A DNA stretch of 64,000 bases from Streptomyces longispororuber (lineage in GTDB: Bacteria > Actinomycetota > Actinomycetes > Streptomycetales > Streptomycetaceae): NCBI RefSeq assembly GCF_014656095.1, contig NZ_BNBT01000030.1, positions 1 to 64,000 on the forward strand, written 5' to 3'. Shown here piece by piece: positions 7,013 to 15,426 of this stretch (positions are counted from its first letter, which is position 1; each line of letters opens with the position of its first letter). Under the pieces are notes generated by a model, which worked only from the letters and a program-made list of their open reading frames with translations, was not told the DNA's origin and searched no databases. The position numbers and the translations under genes were made by a program.

Positions 7013-8071
7013 ATGGCAAGCGTCGGCATCAAGGACGTCGCGGCCCGCGCCGGGGTCTCCGTGGCGACGGTGTCCCGGGTCCTGAACGCGCACGCGTCCG
7101 TCAGCCCGGCCGCCCGGGCCCGCGTGCTCGACGCCGTGGAGGCGCTCGGGTACCGGCCCAACACGCTGGCCCGGTCGCTGCGCACGGACCAGACGCGCAC
7201 GCTCGGGCTCGTCATCAGCGACGTCCTGAACCCCTACTTCACCGAGCTGGCCCGCTCCGTCGAGGAGGAGGCCCGCGCGCTCGGCTACAGCATCATCTTC
7301 GGCAACGCCGACGAGCGGCCCGAGATCCAGGACCACCACATCCGCACCCTCCTGGACCGCCGCATCGACGGCCTGCTCGTCTCCCCCACCGACGGCGGCT
7401 CCCCGCTCGTCCTGGACGCCGCGCGCGCGGGCACCCCGATGGTGTTCGTCGACCGGTGGATCGCGGGCGTGGACGTGCCCGTCGTCCGGGCGGACGGCAG
7501 CGCGGCGGTCCGCGACCTGGTGGCCCATCTGCACGGCCTCGGGCACCGGCGCCTCGCCATCATCGCGGGGCCCGCCACGACCACCACCGGCAGCGAGCGC
7601 GTGGCCGCCTTCCGCGACGCCCTCGCCGAGTACGGCCTCGACCTGCCGGACGCCTACGTGGGCCAGGGCGACTTCCAGGCGGCGAGCGGGCGCCGCGCCA
7701 CCGAGCGGTTCCTGGACCTGCCGACGCCGCCGGACGTCGTGTTCGCCGCCGACAACCTGATGGCGCTCGGCGCGCTCGACGCGCTCCGCGCGCGCGGACT
7801 GCGCGTCCCGGACGACATCGCGCTCGCCGCGTTCGACGACATCCCGTGGTTCGTGCACACCGACCCCCCGGTCACCGCGATCGCGCAGCCCACCGGCGAG
7901 CTCGGCCGGGCCGCCGTACGGGCCCTGACCGACCGCATCGAGGGGCGCACGCCCCGGTCGGTGACGCTTCCCGCGCGCCTGGTCGTCCGCCGCTCGTGCG
8001 GGGAGGCGGCCGCGCCCGGGCCCCGTACCGCGCGGAAGCCGGAAGGAGCACCCCGTGACCACCGACCGTGA
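7013..8071 (+). CDS. rbsR: LacI-family repressor of the ribose operon
   Basis: A 352-residue LacI/PurR-type regulator. The N-terminal helix-turn-helix 'IKDVAARAGVSVATVSRVLNA' (residues 6-26) is followed by a hinge and a periplasmic-binding-protein-like effector domain ('GLVISDVLNPYFTELARSVEE', 'ADNLMALGALDALRARGL'). The start ATG has GAGGAGG ahead. It is the first gene of the ribose uptake operon and overlaps rbsA by 17 bp, so it is co-transcribed. Two operators just upstream suggest autoregulation. The inducer is inferred to be ribose or a derivative, from the downstream genes rather than from ligand-site residues. Confidence 0.88.
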   Translation: MASVGIKDVAARAGVSVATVSRVLNAHASVSPAARARVLDAVEALGYRPNTLARSLRTDQTRTLGLVISDVLNPYFTELARSVEEEARALGYSIIFGNADERPEIQDHHIRTLLDRRIDGLLVSPTDGGSPLVLDAARAGTPMVFVDRWIAGVDVPVVRADGSAAVRDLVAHLHGLGHRRLAIIAGPATTTTGSERVAAFRDALAEYGLDLPDAYVGQGDFQAASGRRATERFLDLPTPPDVVFAADNLMALGALDALRARGLRVPDDIALAAFDDIPWFVHTDPPVTAIAQPTGELGRAAVRALTDRIEGRTPRSVTLPARLVVRRSCGEAAAPGPRTARKPEGAPRDHRP

Positions 8072-9623
8072 GCTGCTGCGCGTCGAGGGCCTCCGCAAGG
8101 CCTTCCCGGGCGTCGTGGCGCTGGACGGCGTCGACTTCGACCTGCGCGCGGGCGAGGTGCACGTCCTGCTCGGCGAGAACGGCGCGGGCAAGAGCACGCT
8201 GATCAAGGTGCTCTCCGGCGTGCACCAGCCCGACGCCGGGCGCGTCCTGGTCGACGGCGAGGAGGTCCGCGTGCAGGGCGCGCGGGACGCCGAGCGGCTC
8301 GGGATCGCCACGATCCACCAGGAGTTCACCCTCGTCCCCGACCTGACGGTGGCCGAGAACATCTTCCTGGGCCGCCAGCCGCGCCGCTACGGCCTGATCG
8401 ACCGCAAGAAGATGGAGGCCGACGCGGCCGCCCTGCTCGCGCGCGTCGGCGTCGACGTGTCCCCCCGCGCCCGCTGCCGCGACCTCGGCATCGCCCGCCT
8501 CCAGATGGTGGAGATCGCCAAGGCGCTCAGCCTGCACGCGCGCGTGCTCATCATGGACGAGCCGACGGCCGTGCTCACCGCCGAGGAGGTCGGCACGCTC
8601 TTCGCCCTGGTGCGGTCGCTGCGCGCGGACGGCGTGGGCGTCGTCTTCATCACCCACCACCTGGAGGAGATCGCCGCGCTCGGCGACCGCGTCAGCGTCA
8701 TCCGCGACGGCCGGAGCGTGGGCCAGGTGCCCGCGTCGACGCCCGAGGACGAGCTGGTGCGCCTCATGGTGGGGCGGTCCATCGCGCAGCAGTACCCGCG
8801 CGAGCGGCCCGAACTCCCGGACGCCGAGGCGCCGTTGCTGCGCGTGCGCGGGCTCACCCGGCGGGGCGTCTTCCACGACGTGGGCTTCGAGGTGCGCGCC
8901 GGTGAGGTCGTCGGCGTCGCGGGCCTGGTCGGCGCGGGCCGCACCGAGGTCGCGCGGGCCGTCTTCGGCGCCGACCCCTACGACGAGGGTTCGGTGGAGG
9001 TGGCGGGCCGGGCGGTGCCGCGGCACGACGTGTACGCGGCGATGACCGCCGGGATCGGCCTCGTACCGGAGGACCGCAAGGGCCAGGGCCTGGTCCTGGA
9101 CGCCTCGGTGGCGGACAACCTCGGCCTGGTGACGCTGCGTTCGGCGACCCGCGCCGGGCTCGTGGACCGGGGCGCCCAGCGCGCCGCGGCCGAGCGGATC
9201 GCCGGGCAGCTCGGTGTGCGCATGGCGGGCCTGCACCAGCACGTGCGCACGCTCTCCGGCGGCAACCAGCAGAAGGTCGTCATCGGCAAGTGGCTGCTCG
9301 CCGAGGCCCGCGTGCTGATCCTCGACGAGCCGACGCGCGGCATCGACGTCGGCGCGAAGGTCGAGATCTACCAGTTGATCAACGAGCTCACGGCGGCCGG
9401 CCACGCCGTCCTGATGATCTCCAGCGACCTGCCCGAGGTGCTCGGCATGAGCGACCGCGTCCTGGTCATGGCCCAGGGCCGGCTCGCGGGCGAACTGACC
9501 GCCGCCGAGGCGACGCAGGACGCGGTGATGGCCCTCGCCGTCACCACGTACGCCGACGGGGACGCGCCCGCGGGCGACGAGCACCCCGGAACCGAGAAGG
9601 AGGCCCCCCGTGGCACCCACTGA
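8055..9623 (+). CDS. rbsA: ribose ABC transporter ATP-binding protein
   Basis: A 522-residue double-NBD ATPase of the RbsA/MglA class. The first domain has Walker A GENGAGKST, 'IMDEPTAVL' Walker B and 'HHLEEI'. The second has the degenerate P-loop GLVGAGRTE usual for this class, signature 'LSGGNQQKVVIGKWL' and 'LILDEPTRGIDVG'. It energises import through the RbsC-type permease at the membrane. The GTG start at 8055 has GGAAGGAG ahead and lies inside the end of rbsR. It overlaps the next gene by 14 bp, implying translational coupling. Length and domain order are normal. Confidence 0.93.
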   Translation: MTTDRELLRVEGLRKAFPGVVALDGVDFDLRAGEVHVLLGENGAGKSTLIKVLSGVHQPDAGRVLVDGEEVRVQGARDAERLGIATIHQEFTLVPDLTVAENIFLGRQPRRYGLIDRKKMEADAAALLARVGVDVSPRARCRDLGIARLQMVEIAKALSLHARVLIMDEPTAVLTAEEVGTLFALVRSLRADGVGVVFITHHLEEIAALGDRVSVIRDGRSVGQVPASTPEDELVRLMVGRSIAQQYPRERPELPDAEAPLLRVRGLTRRGVFHDVGFEVRAGEVVGVAGLVGAGRTEVARAVFGADPYDEGSVEVAGRAVPRHDVYAAMTAGIGLVPEDRKGQGLVLDASVADNLGLVTLRSATRAGLVDRGAQRAAAERIAGQLGVRMAGLHQHVRTLSGGNQQKVVIGKWLLAEARVLILDEPTRGIDVGAKVEIYQLINELTAAGHAVLMISSDLPEVLGMSDRVLVMAQGRLAGELTAAEATQDAVMALAVTTYADGDAPAGDEHPGTEKEAPRGTH

Positions 9624-11577
9624 CCTGCGCCCGGGCGAGCCGGGCACCTCCCGGGCGGGCGGCCTCGACCTGCGCCGCCTGCTGCTGGAGAACGGCGCCC
9701 TGAGCGCCCTGGTGGTCCTGGTGGTGGCGATGTCGCTGCTCTCCGGCGACTTCCTGACCACGCAGAACCTGCTGAACGTCGGTGTGCAGGCGGCCGTGAC
9801 GGCGATCCTCGCGTTCGGCGTCACCTTCGTCATCGTCGCCGCGGGCATCGACCTGTCGGTGGGCTCGGTGGCGGCGCTGTCGGCGACCGTCCTCGCCTGG
9901 TCCGCGACCAAGGAGGGCCTGCCCGTCTGGCTCGCCGTGCTCCTGGCCGTGGCCACCGGCCTGGCCTGCGGCGTCGTCAACGGCCTGCTCGTGTCGTACG
10001 GCAAGCTGCCGCCGTTCATCGCGACGCTCGCCATGCTGTCGATCGGCCGCGGCCTGTCCCTGGTGATCTCGCAGGGCAGCCCGATCCCGTTCCCCGACTC
10101 GATCTCCCGGGTCGGCGACACGCTCGGCGGGTGGCTGCCGGTGCCGGTCCTCGTGATGGTCGCGATGGGCCTGGTCACCGCGGTGGTCCTGGCGCGTACG
10201 TACCTCGGCCGCGCCATGTACGCGATCGGCGGCAACGAGGAGGCGGCCCGTCTGTCGGGGCTGCGCGTGCGGCGGCAGAAGATCGCGATCTACGCGCTGT
10301 CGGGCCTGTTCGCGGCCGTCGCGGGCGTCGTGCTCGCCTCCCGGCTCGCGTCCGCGCAGCCGCAGGCCGCGCAGGGCTACGAACTGGACGCGATCGCCGC
10401 GGTCGTCATCGGCGGCGCGAGCCTCGCGGGCGGCGTCGGCAAGGCCTCGGGCACGCTGATCGGCGCGCTGATCCTCGCCGTGCTGCGCAACGGCCTCAAC
10501 CTCCTGTCCGTGTCGGCGTTCTGGCAGCAGGTGGTCATCGGCGTCGTCATCGCGCTGGCCGTCCTGCTCGACTCGGTGCGCAGGAAGGCCGGGGCCGCGC
10601 CGGGCGCCCCCGCCGGGAGTACGTCGTCGGGGACCGGGCGCAAGGGCCCGCAGGCGCTCAGGTACACCCTCGCGGCGGTCGTCGCGGCGGCGGTGATCGC
10701 GGCGGTGTCGCTGTGGAACAACGGCTCCTCGGGGACGTCGACGCCGAAGGTCGGCCTGTCGCTGTCCACGCTGAACAACCCCTTCTTCGTCCAGATGAAG
10801 GAGGGCGCCCAGGCGGAGGCCCGCAAGGCGGGCGTCGACCTGACCGTCACCGACGCGCAGAACGACGCCTCCCAGCAGGCCAACCAGCTCCAGAACTTCA
10901 CCAGCGGCACCATGGGGGCCGTCGTCGTCAACCCGGTCGACTCCGACGCGATCGGCCCGGCCGCGCGCGCCGCGAACAAGGCGGACATCCCCGTGGTCGC
11001 CGCCGACCGGGGCGTGAACAAGGCGGACGTCGCCACGCTCGTCGCCTCCGACAACGTGGCGGGCGGCCGGCAGGCCGCGAAGGCCCTCGCCGACAAGCTC
11101 GGCGGCAAGGGCACGGTGGTGGTCCTCCAGGGCACCGCGGGCACCTCCGCGAGCCGCGAGCGGGGCCGCGGCTTCGCCGAGGGCGTCAAGGCCTTCCCCG
11201 GCATCAAGGTCGTCGCGAAGCAGCCCGCGGACTTCGACCGCGCCAAGGGCCTGGACGTGATGACGAACCTGCTGCAGGGCCACCCGGACGTCGACGGCGT
11301 GTTCGCCGAGAACGACGAGATGGCGCTCGGCGCGGTGAAGGCCCTCGGCGGCAAGGCCGGGAAGTCCGTGTCGGTGGTCGGCTTCGACGGCACGCCGGAC
11401 GGTCTGGAGGCGGTCGCGGACGGCACGCTGTACGCGTCGGTGGCGCAGCAGCCCAAGGAGCTGGGCCGGATCGCGGTCCGCAACGCCGTGGCCGTGGCGG
11501 CAGGCGAGAAGGTGCCGTCGACGGTGAAGGTGCCGGTGAAGGTGGTCACCGCCGAGAACGTGAAGGACTTCCGGTGA
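9610..11577 (+). CDS. rbsCB: fused ribose permease and substrate-binding protein (RbsC-RbsB)
   Basis: A 655-residue two-in-one protein. Residues about 25-325 are a BPD_transp_2/RbsC-type permease with multiple membrane spans ('GVTFVIVAAGIDLSVGSVAAL', 'GGNEEAARLSGLRVRRQKI', 'GGASLAGGVGKASGTLIGALI'). After a short linker a further hydrophobic span ('LAAVVAAAVIAAVSLW') leads into a complete RbsB-type periplasmic-binding domain from about residue 378 ('LSLSTLNNPFFVQMKEGAQ', 'GTAGTSASRERGRGF', 'AENDEMALGAVKALGG'). The binding protein is thereby tethered to its own permease, replacing the usual lipoprotein anchor. From memory, the orthologous locus in other streptomycetes has the same fusion. A GTG start with AGGAGG ahead overlaps rbsA. 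Confidence 0.92.
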   Translation: MAPTDLRPGEPGTSRAGGLDLRRLLLENGALSALVVLVVAMSLLSGDFLTTQNLLNVGVQAAVTAILAFGVTFVIVAAGIDLSVGSVAALSATVLAWSATKEGLPVWLAVLLAVATGLACGVVNGLLVSYGKLPPFIATLAMLSIGRGLSLVISQGSPIPFPDSISRVGDTLGGWLPVPVLVMVAMGLVTAVVLARTYLGRAMYAIGGNEEAARLSGLRVRRQKIAIYALSGLFAAVAGVVLASRLASAQPQAAQGYELDAIAAVVIGGASLAGGVGKASGTLIGALILAVLRNGLNLLSVSAFWQQVVIGVVIALAVLLDSVRRKAGAAPGAPAGSTSSGTGRKGPQALRYTLAAVVAAAVIAAVSLWNNGSSGTSTPKVGLSLSTLNNPFFVQMKEGAQAEARKAGVDLTVTDAQNDASQQANQLQNFTSGTMGAVVVNPVDSDAIGPAARAANKADIPVVAADRGVNKADVATLVASDNVAGGRQAAKALADKLGGKGTVVVLQGTAGTSASRERGRGFAEGVKAFPGIKVVAKQPADFDRAKGLDVMTNLLQGHPDVDGVFAENDEMALGAVKALGGKAGKSVSVVGFDGTPDGLEAVADGTLYASVAQQPKELGRIAVRNAVAVAAGEKVPSTVKVPVKVVTAENVKDFR

Positions 11578-11664
11578 CGGCGCGGGCCCCCCGTGGCCGT
11601 ACGGTGGTCGCTTCGGCCGGGTGACCAGGTGAACAGGGTGGACAGGGTGAAAGGCAGTACGGAC

Positions 11665-12594
11665 ATGCGTGAGTACGACCTGCTGGTCGTGGGGTCGGCC
11701 AATGCCGACCTGGTGACGGCCGTGGCGCGGCGGCCGGGCCCCGGGGAGACGGTGCTCGGCTCCGACCTGGCCGTCCACCCGGGTGGCAAGGGCGCCAACC
11801 AGGCGGTGGCGGCGGCCCGGCTCGGGGCGCGCACGGCGCTGCTCGCGCGGGTCGGCGACGACGCGTACGGGCGGCTGCTCCTGGACTCGCAGGAGTCGGC
11901 GGGCGTGGACACGGCGGGGGTCCTGGTGGGCGGCGCGCCGACCGGGGTCGCGCTGATCACGGTGGACCCGTCGGGCGACAACAGCATCGTGGTGGCGCCC
12001 GGCGCGAACGCGCGCCTGACGCCGGACGACGTGCGGGCGGCCGGGGAGCTGTTCGCGGCGGCGCCGGTGGTCTCGGTCCAACTGGAGATCCCGCTGGAGA
12101 CGGTCGCGGAGGTGGCCCGCGCGCTGGCCCCCGGCGCCCGCCTTGTCCTGAACCCGTCGCCCCCGGCCCCGCTGCCGCCGGAGGTCCTTGAGGCCTGCGA
12201 CCCGCTGATCGTGAACGAGCACGAGGCGCGGGTCGTCCTCCAGGGCGCGGGCGCCGACGTGCCGGACGCGCCGGAGGACTGGGCGCGGCACCTCCTCGGC
12301 CTCGGCCCGCGCTCGGTGGTGGTGACGCTGGGCGCGGAGGGCGCCCTGGTCGCGACGGCCGAGGGCACCGAGCGGGTGCCGTCGGTGAAGGTCGACGCCG
12401 TGGACACGACGGGGGCCGGGGACGCGTTCACGGCGGCCCTGGCCTGGCGGCTCGGCGCGGGCGAGGACCTGGCGACGGCGGCCCGGTTCGCGGCCCGCGT
12501 GGGCGCGCTCGCGGTGACGCGGGCCGGGGCGCAGGTCTCGTACCCGACGGGCGCCGAGGTGGCGGCGCTCGGCGAGGAGGGCGCGGCGCGGTGA
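11665..12594 (+). CDS. rbsK: ribokinase
   Basis: A 309-residue PfkB-family sugar kinase that phosphorylates ribose to ribose-5-phosphate. The PfkB signatures are visible: 'HPGGKGANQAVAAARLG' near the N-terminus and the catalytic 'VDTTGAGDAFTAALAW' (Asp base in GAGD) near the C-terminus. The frame is open back to 11593, but the ATG at 11665 starts right at the conserved 'YDLLVVGSANAD' strand and gives the same length as E. coli RbsK; a GTG at 11647 is an alternative. It follows rbsCB by 87 bp and overlaps rbsD by 4 bp (GTGA). Confidence 0.92.
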   Translation: MREYDLLVVGSANADLVTAVARRPGPGETVLGSDLAVHPGGKGANQAVAAARLGARTALLARVGDDAYGRLLLDSQESAGVDTAGVLVGGAPTGVALITVDPSGDNSIVVAPGANARLTPDDVRAAGELFAAAPVVSVQLEIPLETVAEVARALAPGARLVLNPSPPAPLPPEVLEACDPLIVNEHEARVVLQGAGADVPDAPEDWARHLLGLGPRSVVVTLGAEGALVATAEGTERVPSVKVDAVDTTGAGDAFTAALAWRLGAGEDLATAARFAARVGALAVTRAGAQVSYPTGAEVAALGEEGAAR

Positions 12595-12986
12595 AGCGGG
12601 CGGGCGTCCTCAACCGCACCCTCGCGGGCGCGCTCGCGGAGCTGGGCCACGGCGACCGGCTGCTCCTGTGCGACGCGGGCATGCCGATCCCGGCGGGGCC
12701 GCGCGTGGTGGACCTGGCGTTCGTGGCCGGGGTGCCGTCGTTCGCCCAGGTGCTGGACGGGCTGCTCGCGGAGCTGGTGGTGGAGGGCGCGGTGGCGGCG
12801 CACGAGGTCCGCGCGGCCAACCCGGACGCGGCCGCGCTGCTCGCGGACCGGTTCCCCGGCCCGGCGCTGGAGTTCGCGCCGCACGAGGAGCTGAAGGAGC
12901 GGTCGGCGCGGGCCCGCCTCGTCGTCCGCACCGGCGAGGCACGGCCGTACGCGAACGCGTTGCTGACCTGCGGGGTCTTCTTCTGA
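12591..12986 (+). CDS. rbsD: D-ribose pyranase
   Basis: A 131-residue RbsD/FucU-type mutarotase that interconverts the pyranose and furanose forms of ribose so that RbsK can use it. Landmarks are 'LNRTLAGALAELGHGD' with the catalytic His20, 'CDAGMPIP', 'VVDLAFVAGVPSF' and the C-terminal 'TGEARPYANALLTCGV'. Length equals the family norm. The GTG start overlaps the ribokinase stop (GTGA), indicating translational coupling. It is the last gene of the operon, with a strong hairpin about 90 bp downstream. Confidence 0.93.
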   Translation: MKRAGVLNRTLAGALAELGHGDRLLLCDAGMPIPAGPRVVDLAFVAGVPSFAQVLDGLLAELVVEGAVAAHEVRAANPDAAALLADRFPGPALEFAPHEELKERSARARLVVRTGEARPYANALLTCGVFF

Positions 12987-13072
12987 GGGGTTCGCTTGGC
13001 GGGTGCGCCGGGGTTGGCCCGGTAGGCGGGGTGCGGGGCGCCCGGCCCGCCGCGCGGGGCGTACGCGTTTCG

Positions 13073-13102
13073 AGGGGGCCCGGTCCGTGGACCGGGCCCC
13101 CT
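13073..13102. terminator. hairpin terminator after the ribose operon
   Basis: A perfect 14-bp inverted repeat, AGGGGGCCCGGTCC around GT, ending CTCGTGTTCC. It lies between convergent operons (rbs on the plus strand, the isomerase operon on the minus strand) and can serve both. Confidence 0.7.
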
Positions 13103-13219
13103 CGTGTTCCCCTCCCTCGCCGGCGCCTCGTGGATCCCCCCTCCGGGGCAACCGGCACCTACTACGACACCCGTAAGCGGAGAAGGGTTGCACGGTTTCG
13201 GAAAGTCACCTCGGAAGGG

Positions 13220-14077
13220 TCAGCGGGCGGGCGTCCGGGCGTGTGCCAGATAGCGGTCGACCGTCTCCGCGAGGACCTCGCGGCCGTCCCGTGCCCACAG
13301 CTCCTCGTTGAACAGCTCCACCTCGACCGGCCCGGTGTAGCCCGCCGCCGCCATCAGGCGGCGCCAGTGGCGGAGGTCGACCGCGCCGTCGCCGAGCTGC
13401 CCCCGGCCGGTGAGGACGCCGTGCGGCAGCGGCGTCGTCCAGTCGGCGAGCTGGAAGGCGTGCAGGCGGCCGGTGTCCCCGGCGCGGGCGACGGCGGCGG
13501 GGGCCCGGTCGTCCCACCAGACGTGGTACGTGTCCACGCACACGCCCACCTGCCCGGCGGGGAACGGCTCGGCCAGGTCCAGGGCCTGGTCGAGGGTGGA
13601 CACCACGCAGCGGTCGGCGGCGTACATGGGGTGCAGGGGTTCGATCGCCAGGCGGACGCCCCGGTCCGCCGCGTAGGGCGCCAGCTCCGCGAGGGCGTCG
13701 GCGACGCGGGCGCGGGCCGCCGCCAGGTCGCGGTCGCCGGGCGGCAGGCCGCCGGAGACCAGCACGAGCGTGGCGGTGCCGAGCGCCGCGGCCTCGTCGA
13801 CGGCCTCCCGGTTGTCGGCGAGGGCGCGGGCGCGCTCCGCCGGGTCGGTGGCCGTGAGGAAGCCGCCCCGGCACAGCGTGGTGACGCCCAGGCCCGCGGC
13901 GCGTACCAGCGCGGCCGCGGCCTCGACGCCGTACGCCCGGACGGGTTCGCGCCACAGCCCGACACCGCGGACGCCGAGCTCCGCGCAGGCGGTGACCAGC
14001 TCCGGCAGCGCTAGTTGTCTGACCGTCATCTGGTTGACGCTGAGGTCCGCCGGGGCGCGGGGGTCCGGGGCCGTCAT
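13220..14077 (-). CDS. sugar phosphate isomerase/epimerase (TIM barrel)
   Basis: A 285-residue AP-endonuclease-2-type TIM-barrel protein. The metal-binding glutamates and histidines are in typical places: 'RLAIEPLHPMYAADRC', 'GVCVDTYHVWWDD', 'LHAFQLADW' and 'PVEVELFNEELW'. Such enzymes isomerise or epimerise keto-sugars or dehydrate inosose derivatives; the substrate cannot be read from sequence. Its ATG overlaps the stop of the DUF993 gene (ATGA), making it the third gene of an operon with a Gfo/Idh/MocA dehydrogenase. The oxidise, cleave and isomerise combination suggests catabolism of an unusual carbohydrate or cyclitol. The gene-edge LacI regulator is the likely controller. Confidence 0.85.
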   Translation of the reverse strand: MTAPDPRAPADLSVNQMTVRQLALPELVTACAELGVRGVGLWREPVRAYGVEAAAALVRAAGLGVTTLCRGGFLTATDPAERARALADNREAVDEAAALGTATLVLVSGGLPPGDRDLAAARARVADALAELAPYAADRGVRLAIEPLHPMYAADRCVVSTLDQALDLAEPFPAGQVGVCVDTYHVWWDDRAPAAVARAGDTGRLHAFQLADWTTPLPHGVLTGRGQLGDGAVDLRHWRRLMAAAGYTGPVEVELFNEELWARDGREVLAETVDRYLAHARTPAR

Positions 14078-15426
14078 CGGGTGCCCGCCCCGTGGACGGT
14101 CAGCAGGGCGCCCATACGGTGCTCCGCCAGGTCCGGGTCGGGGAACAGGCCGAGCCTGCCCGCGAGCTCGTACGCCCTGCGCAGATGCGGCAGCGAGCGG
14201 GCCGACTGGAGGCCGCCCACCATCGTGAAGTGGTCCTGGTGGCCCGCCAGCCAGGCCAGCAGGACCACGCCCGTCTTGTAGTAGCGGGTGGGCGGCGCGA
14301 AGAGGTGGCGGGCCAGCTCCACCGTGGGGTCGAGCAGCGCGCGGAAGGCCCGGGGGTCGCCCGCGTCCAGCGCCCGCACCGCCCGCGCCGCCACCGGGGC
14401 CAGCGGGTCGAACACCCCGAGGAGGGCGTCGCTGTGGCCGTGTCCGTCGCCCTCGATCAGCTCGGGGTAGTGGAAGTCGTCGCCCGTGTAGCAGCGGACG
14501 CCGGGCGGGAGGCGGCGGCGCAGGGCCTTCTCGCGGTCCGCGTCCAGGAGGGAGATCTTGACGCCGTCCACCTTGTCCGGGCGGGCGGCGACGACCTCCA
14601 GGAACGTGTCCGTGGCCGCGTCCAGGTCCCGCGTGCCCCAGTAGCCCTCCAGGGCCGGGTCGAACATGGGGCCCAGCCAGTGCAGGATCACTGGCCGCGC
14701 GGCCTGGCGCAGGAGTTCGCCGTACGTGTCCAGGTAGTCGTCGGGGCCCCGGGCCGCCGCCGCGAGGGCCCGGGACGCCATGAGCACCGGCTGGGCGCCC
14801 GCCTCCTCGACGACGGCGAGCTGCTCCTCGTACGCGTGGCGTACGTCCGCCGGGGTGGGCGGGGTCCCGTCCTCCGGCCGGAGCTGGTCGGTGCCCGCGC
14901 CGCACGCGATGCGGCCGCCCACCGCCCTCGCCTCCGCCGCCGAGCGCCGGATCAGCTCCCGCGCGCCCGCCCAGTCCAGGCCCATGCCGCGCTGCGCGGT
15001 GTCCATCGCCTCGGCCACGCCCAATCCGTGCGCCCACAGGTGGCGGCGGAAGGCCAGCGTGGCGTCCCAGTCGACGGCCGCGGGGTCGTCGGGCGAGACG
15101 TCGGCGCGGGGGTCGGCCACGACGTGGGCCGCGGCGAGGAGGGTGCGGGTGCGGAGGGGGTGCGCCTGCCGCGTGGGCTGCGTGGGTGGGGTCGGGTGCG
15201 CTGTGGGTGTGGGGTGTTCCGCTGTGGTGGGCTTTCGCTGGGTGGTGGGTTTTCCCTGGGTGGTGGGTTTTCCCTCGGTGGTGGGCTTTCCCTCGGTGGT
15301 GGGTTTTCCCTGGGTGGTGGGCTTTCCCTCGGTGGTGGGTTTTCCCTGGGTGGTGGGTTTTCCCTGGGTGGTGGGTTTTCCCTGAGTGGTGGGCTTTCCC
15401 TGGGTGGTGGGCTTTCCCTTGGTCAC
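14074..15426 (-). CDS. DUF993 family (dihydrodipicolinate-synthase-like) protein with hexapeptide-repeat N-terminus
   Basis: A 450-residue protein whose C-terminal ~370 residues match the DUF993 family, an aldolase-like TIM barrel often labelled dihydrodipicolinate synthase family ('HWLGPMFDPALEGYWGTRD', 'KVDGVKISLLDADREKALR', 'CYTGDDFHYPELI'). Lys in 'DGVKIS' is the likely Schiff-base residue, by analogy with class I aldolases. The GTG start overlaps the previous gene's stop (GTGA) and is followed immediately by 11 copies of KPTT(Q/E)G, a polar repeat absent from normal family members as far as I know. The repeat could instead be a recent expansion in a former intergenic spacer captured by a shifted start; a start after the repeat, near residue 90, is an alternative. 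Confidence 0.8.
   Translation of the reverse strand: MTKGKPTTQGKPTTQGKPTTQGKPTTQGKPTTEGKPTTQGKPTTEGKPTTEGKPTTQGKPTTQRKPTTAEHPTPTAHPTPPTQPTRQAHPLRTRTLLAAAHVVADPRADVSPDDPAAVDWDATLAFRRHLWAHGLGVAEAMDTAQRGMGLDWAGARELIRRSAAEARAVGGRIACGAGTDQLRPEDGTPPTPADVRHAYEEQLAVVEEAGAQPVLMASRALAAAARGPDDYLDTYGELLRQAARPVILHWLGPMFDPALEGYWGTRDLDAATDTFLEVVAARPDKVDGVKISLLDADREKALRRRLPPGVRCYTGDDFHYPELIEGDGHGHSDALLGVFDPLAPVAARAVRALDAGDPRAFRALLDPTVELARHLFAPPTRYYKTGVVLLAWLAGHQDHFTMVGGLQSARSLPHLRRAYELAGRLGLFPDPDLAEHRMGALLTVHGAGTR
15217..15414. repeat. 18-bp tandem repeat, 11 copies, encoding KPTT(Q/E)G
   Basis: Eleven consecutive 18-bp units of the type GTGGTGGGTTTTCCCTGG (plus strand), encoding hexapeptides on the minus strand. 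The copies differ mainly at a Gln/Glu codon and at two synonymous positions, showing recent amplification. The last two copies (nearest 15217) are diverged. Confidence 0.9.

Noticed and set aside
15217..15414. Possible CRISPR array
   Set aside because: Units are contiguous 18-bp tandem repeats without unique spacers, and they keep a reading frame. The 42-bp repeats at 17.8 kb are rejected as CRISPR for the same reason.
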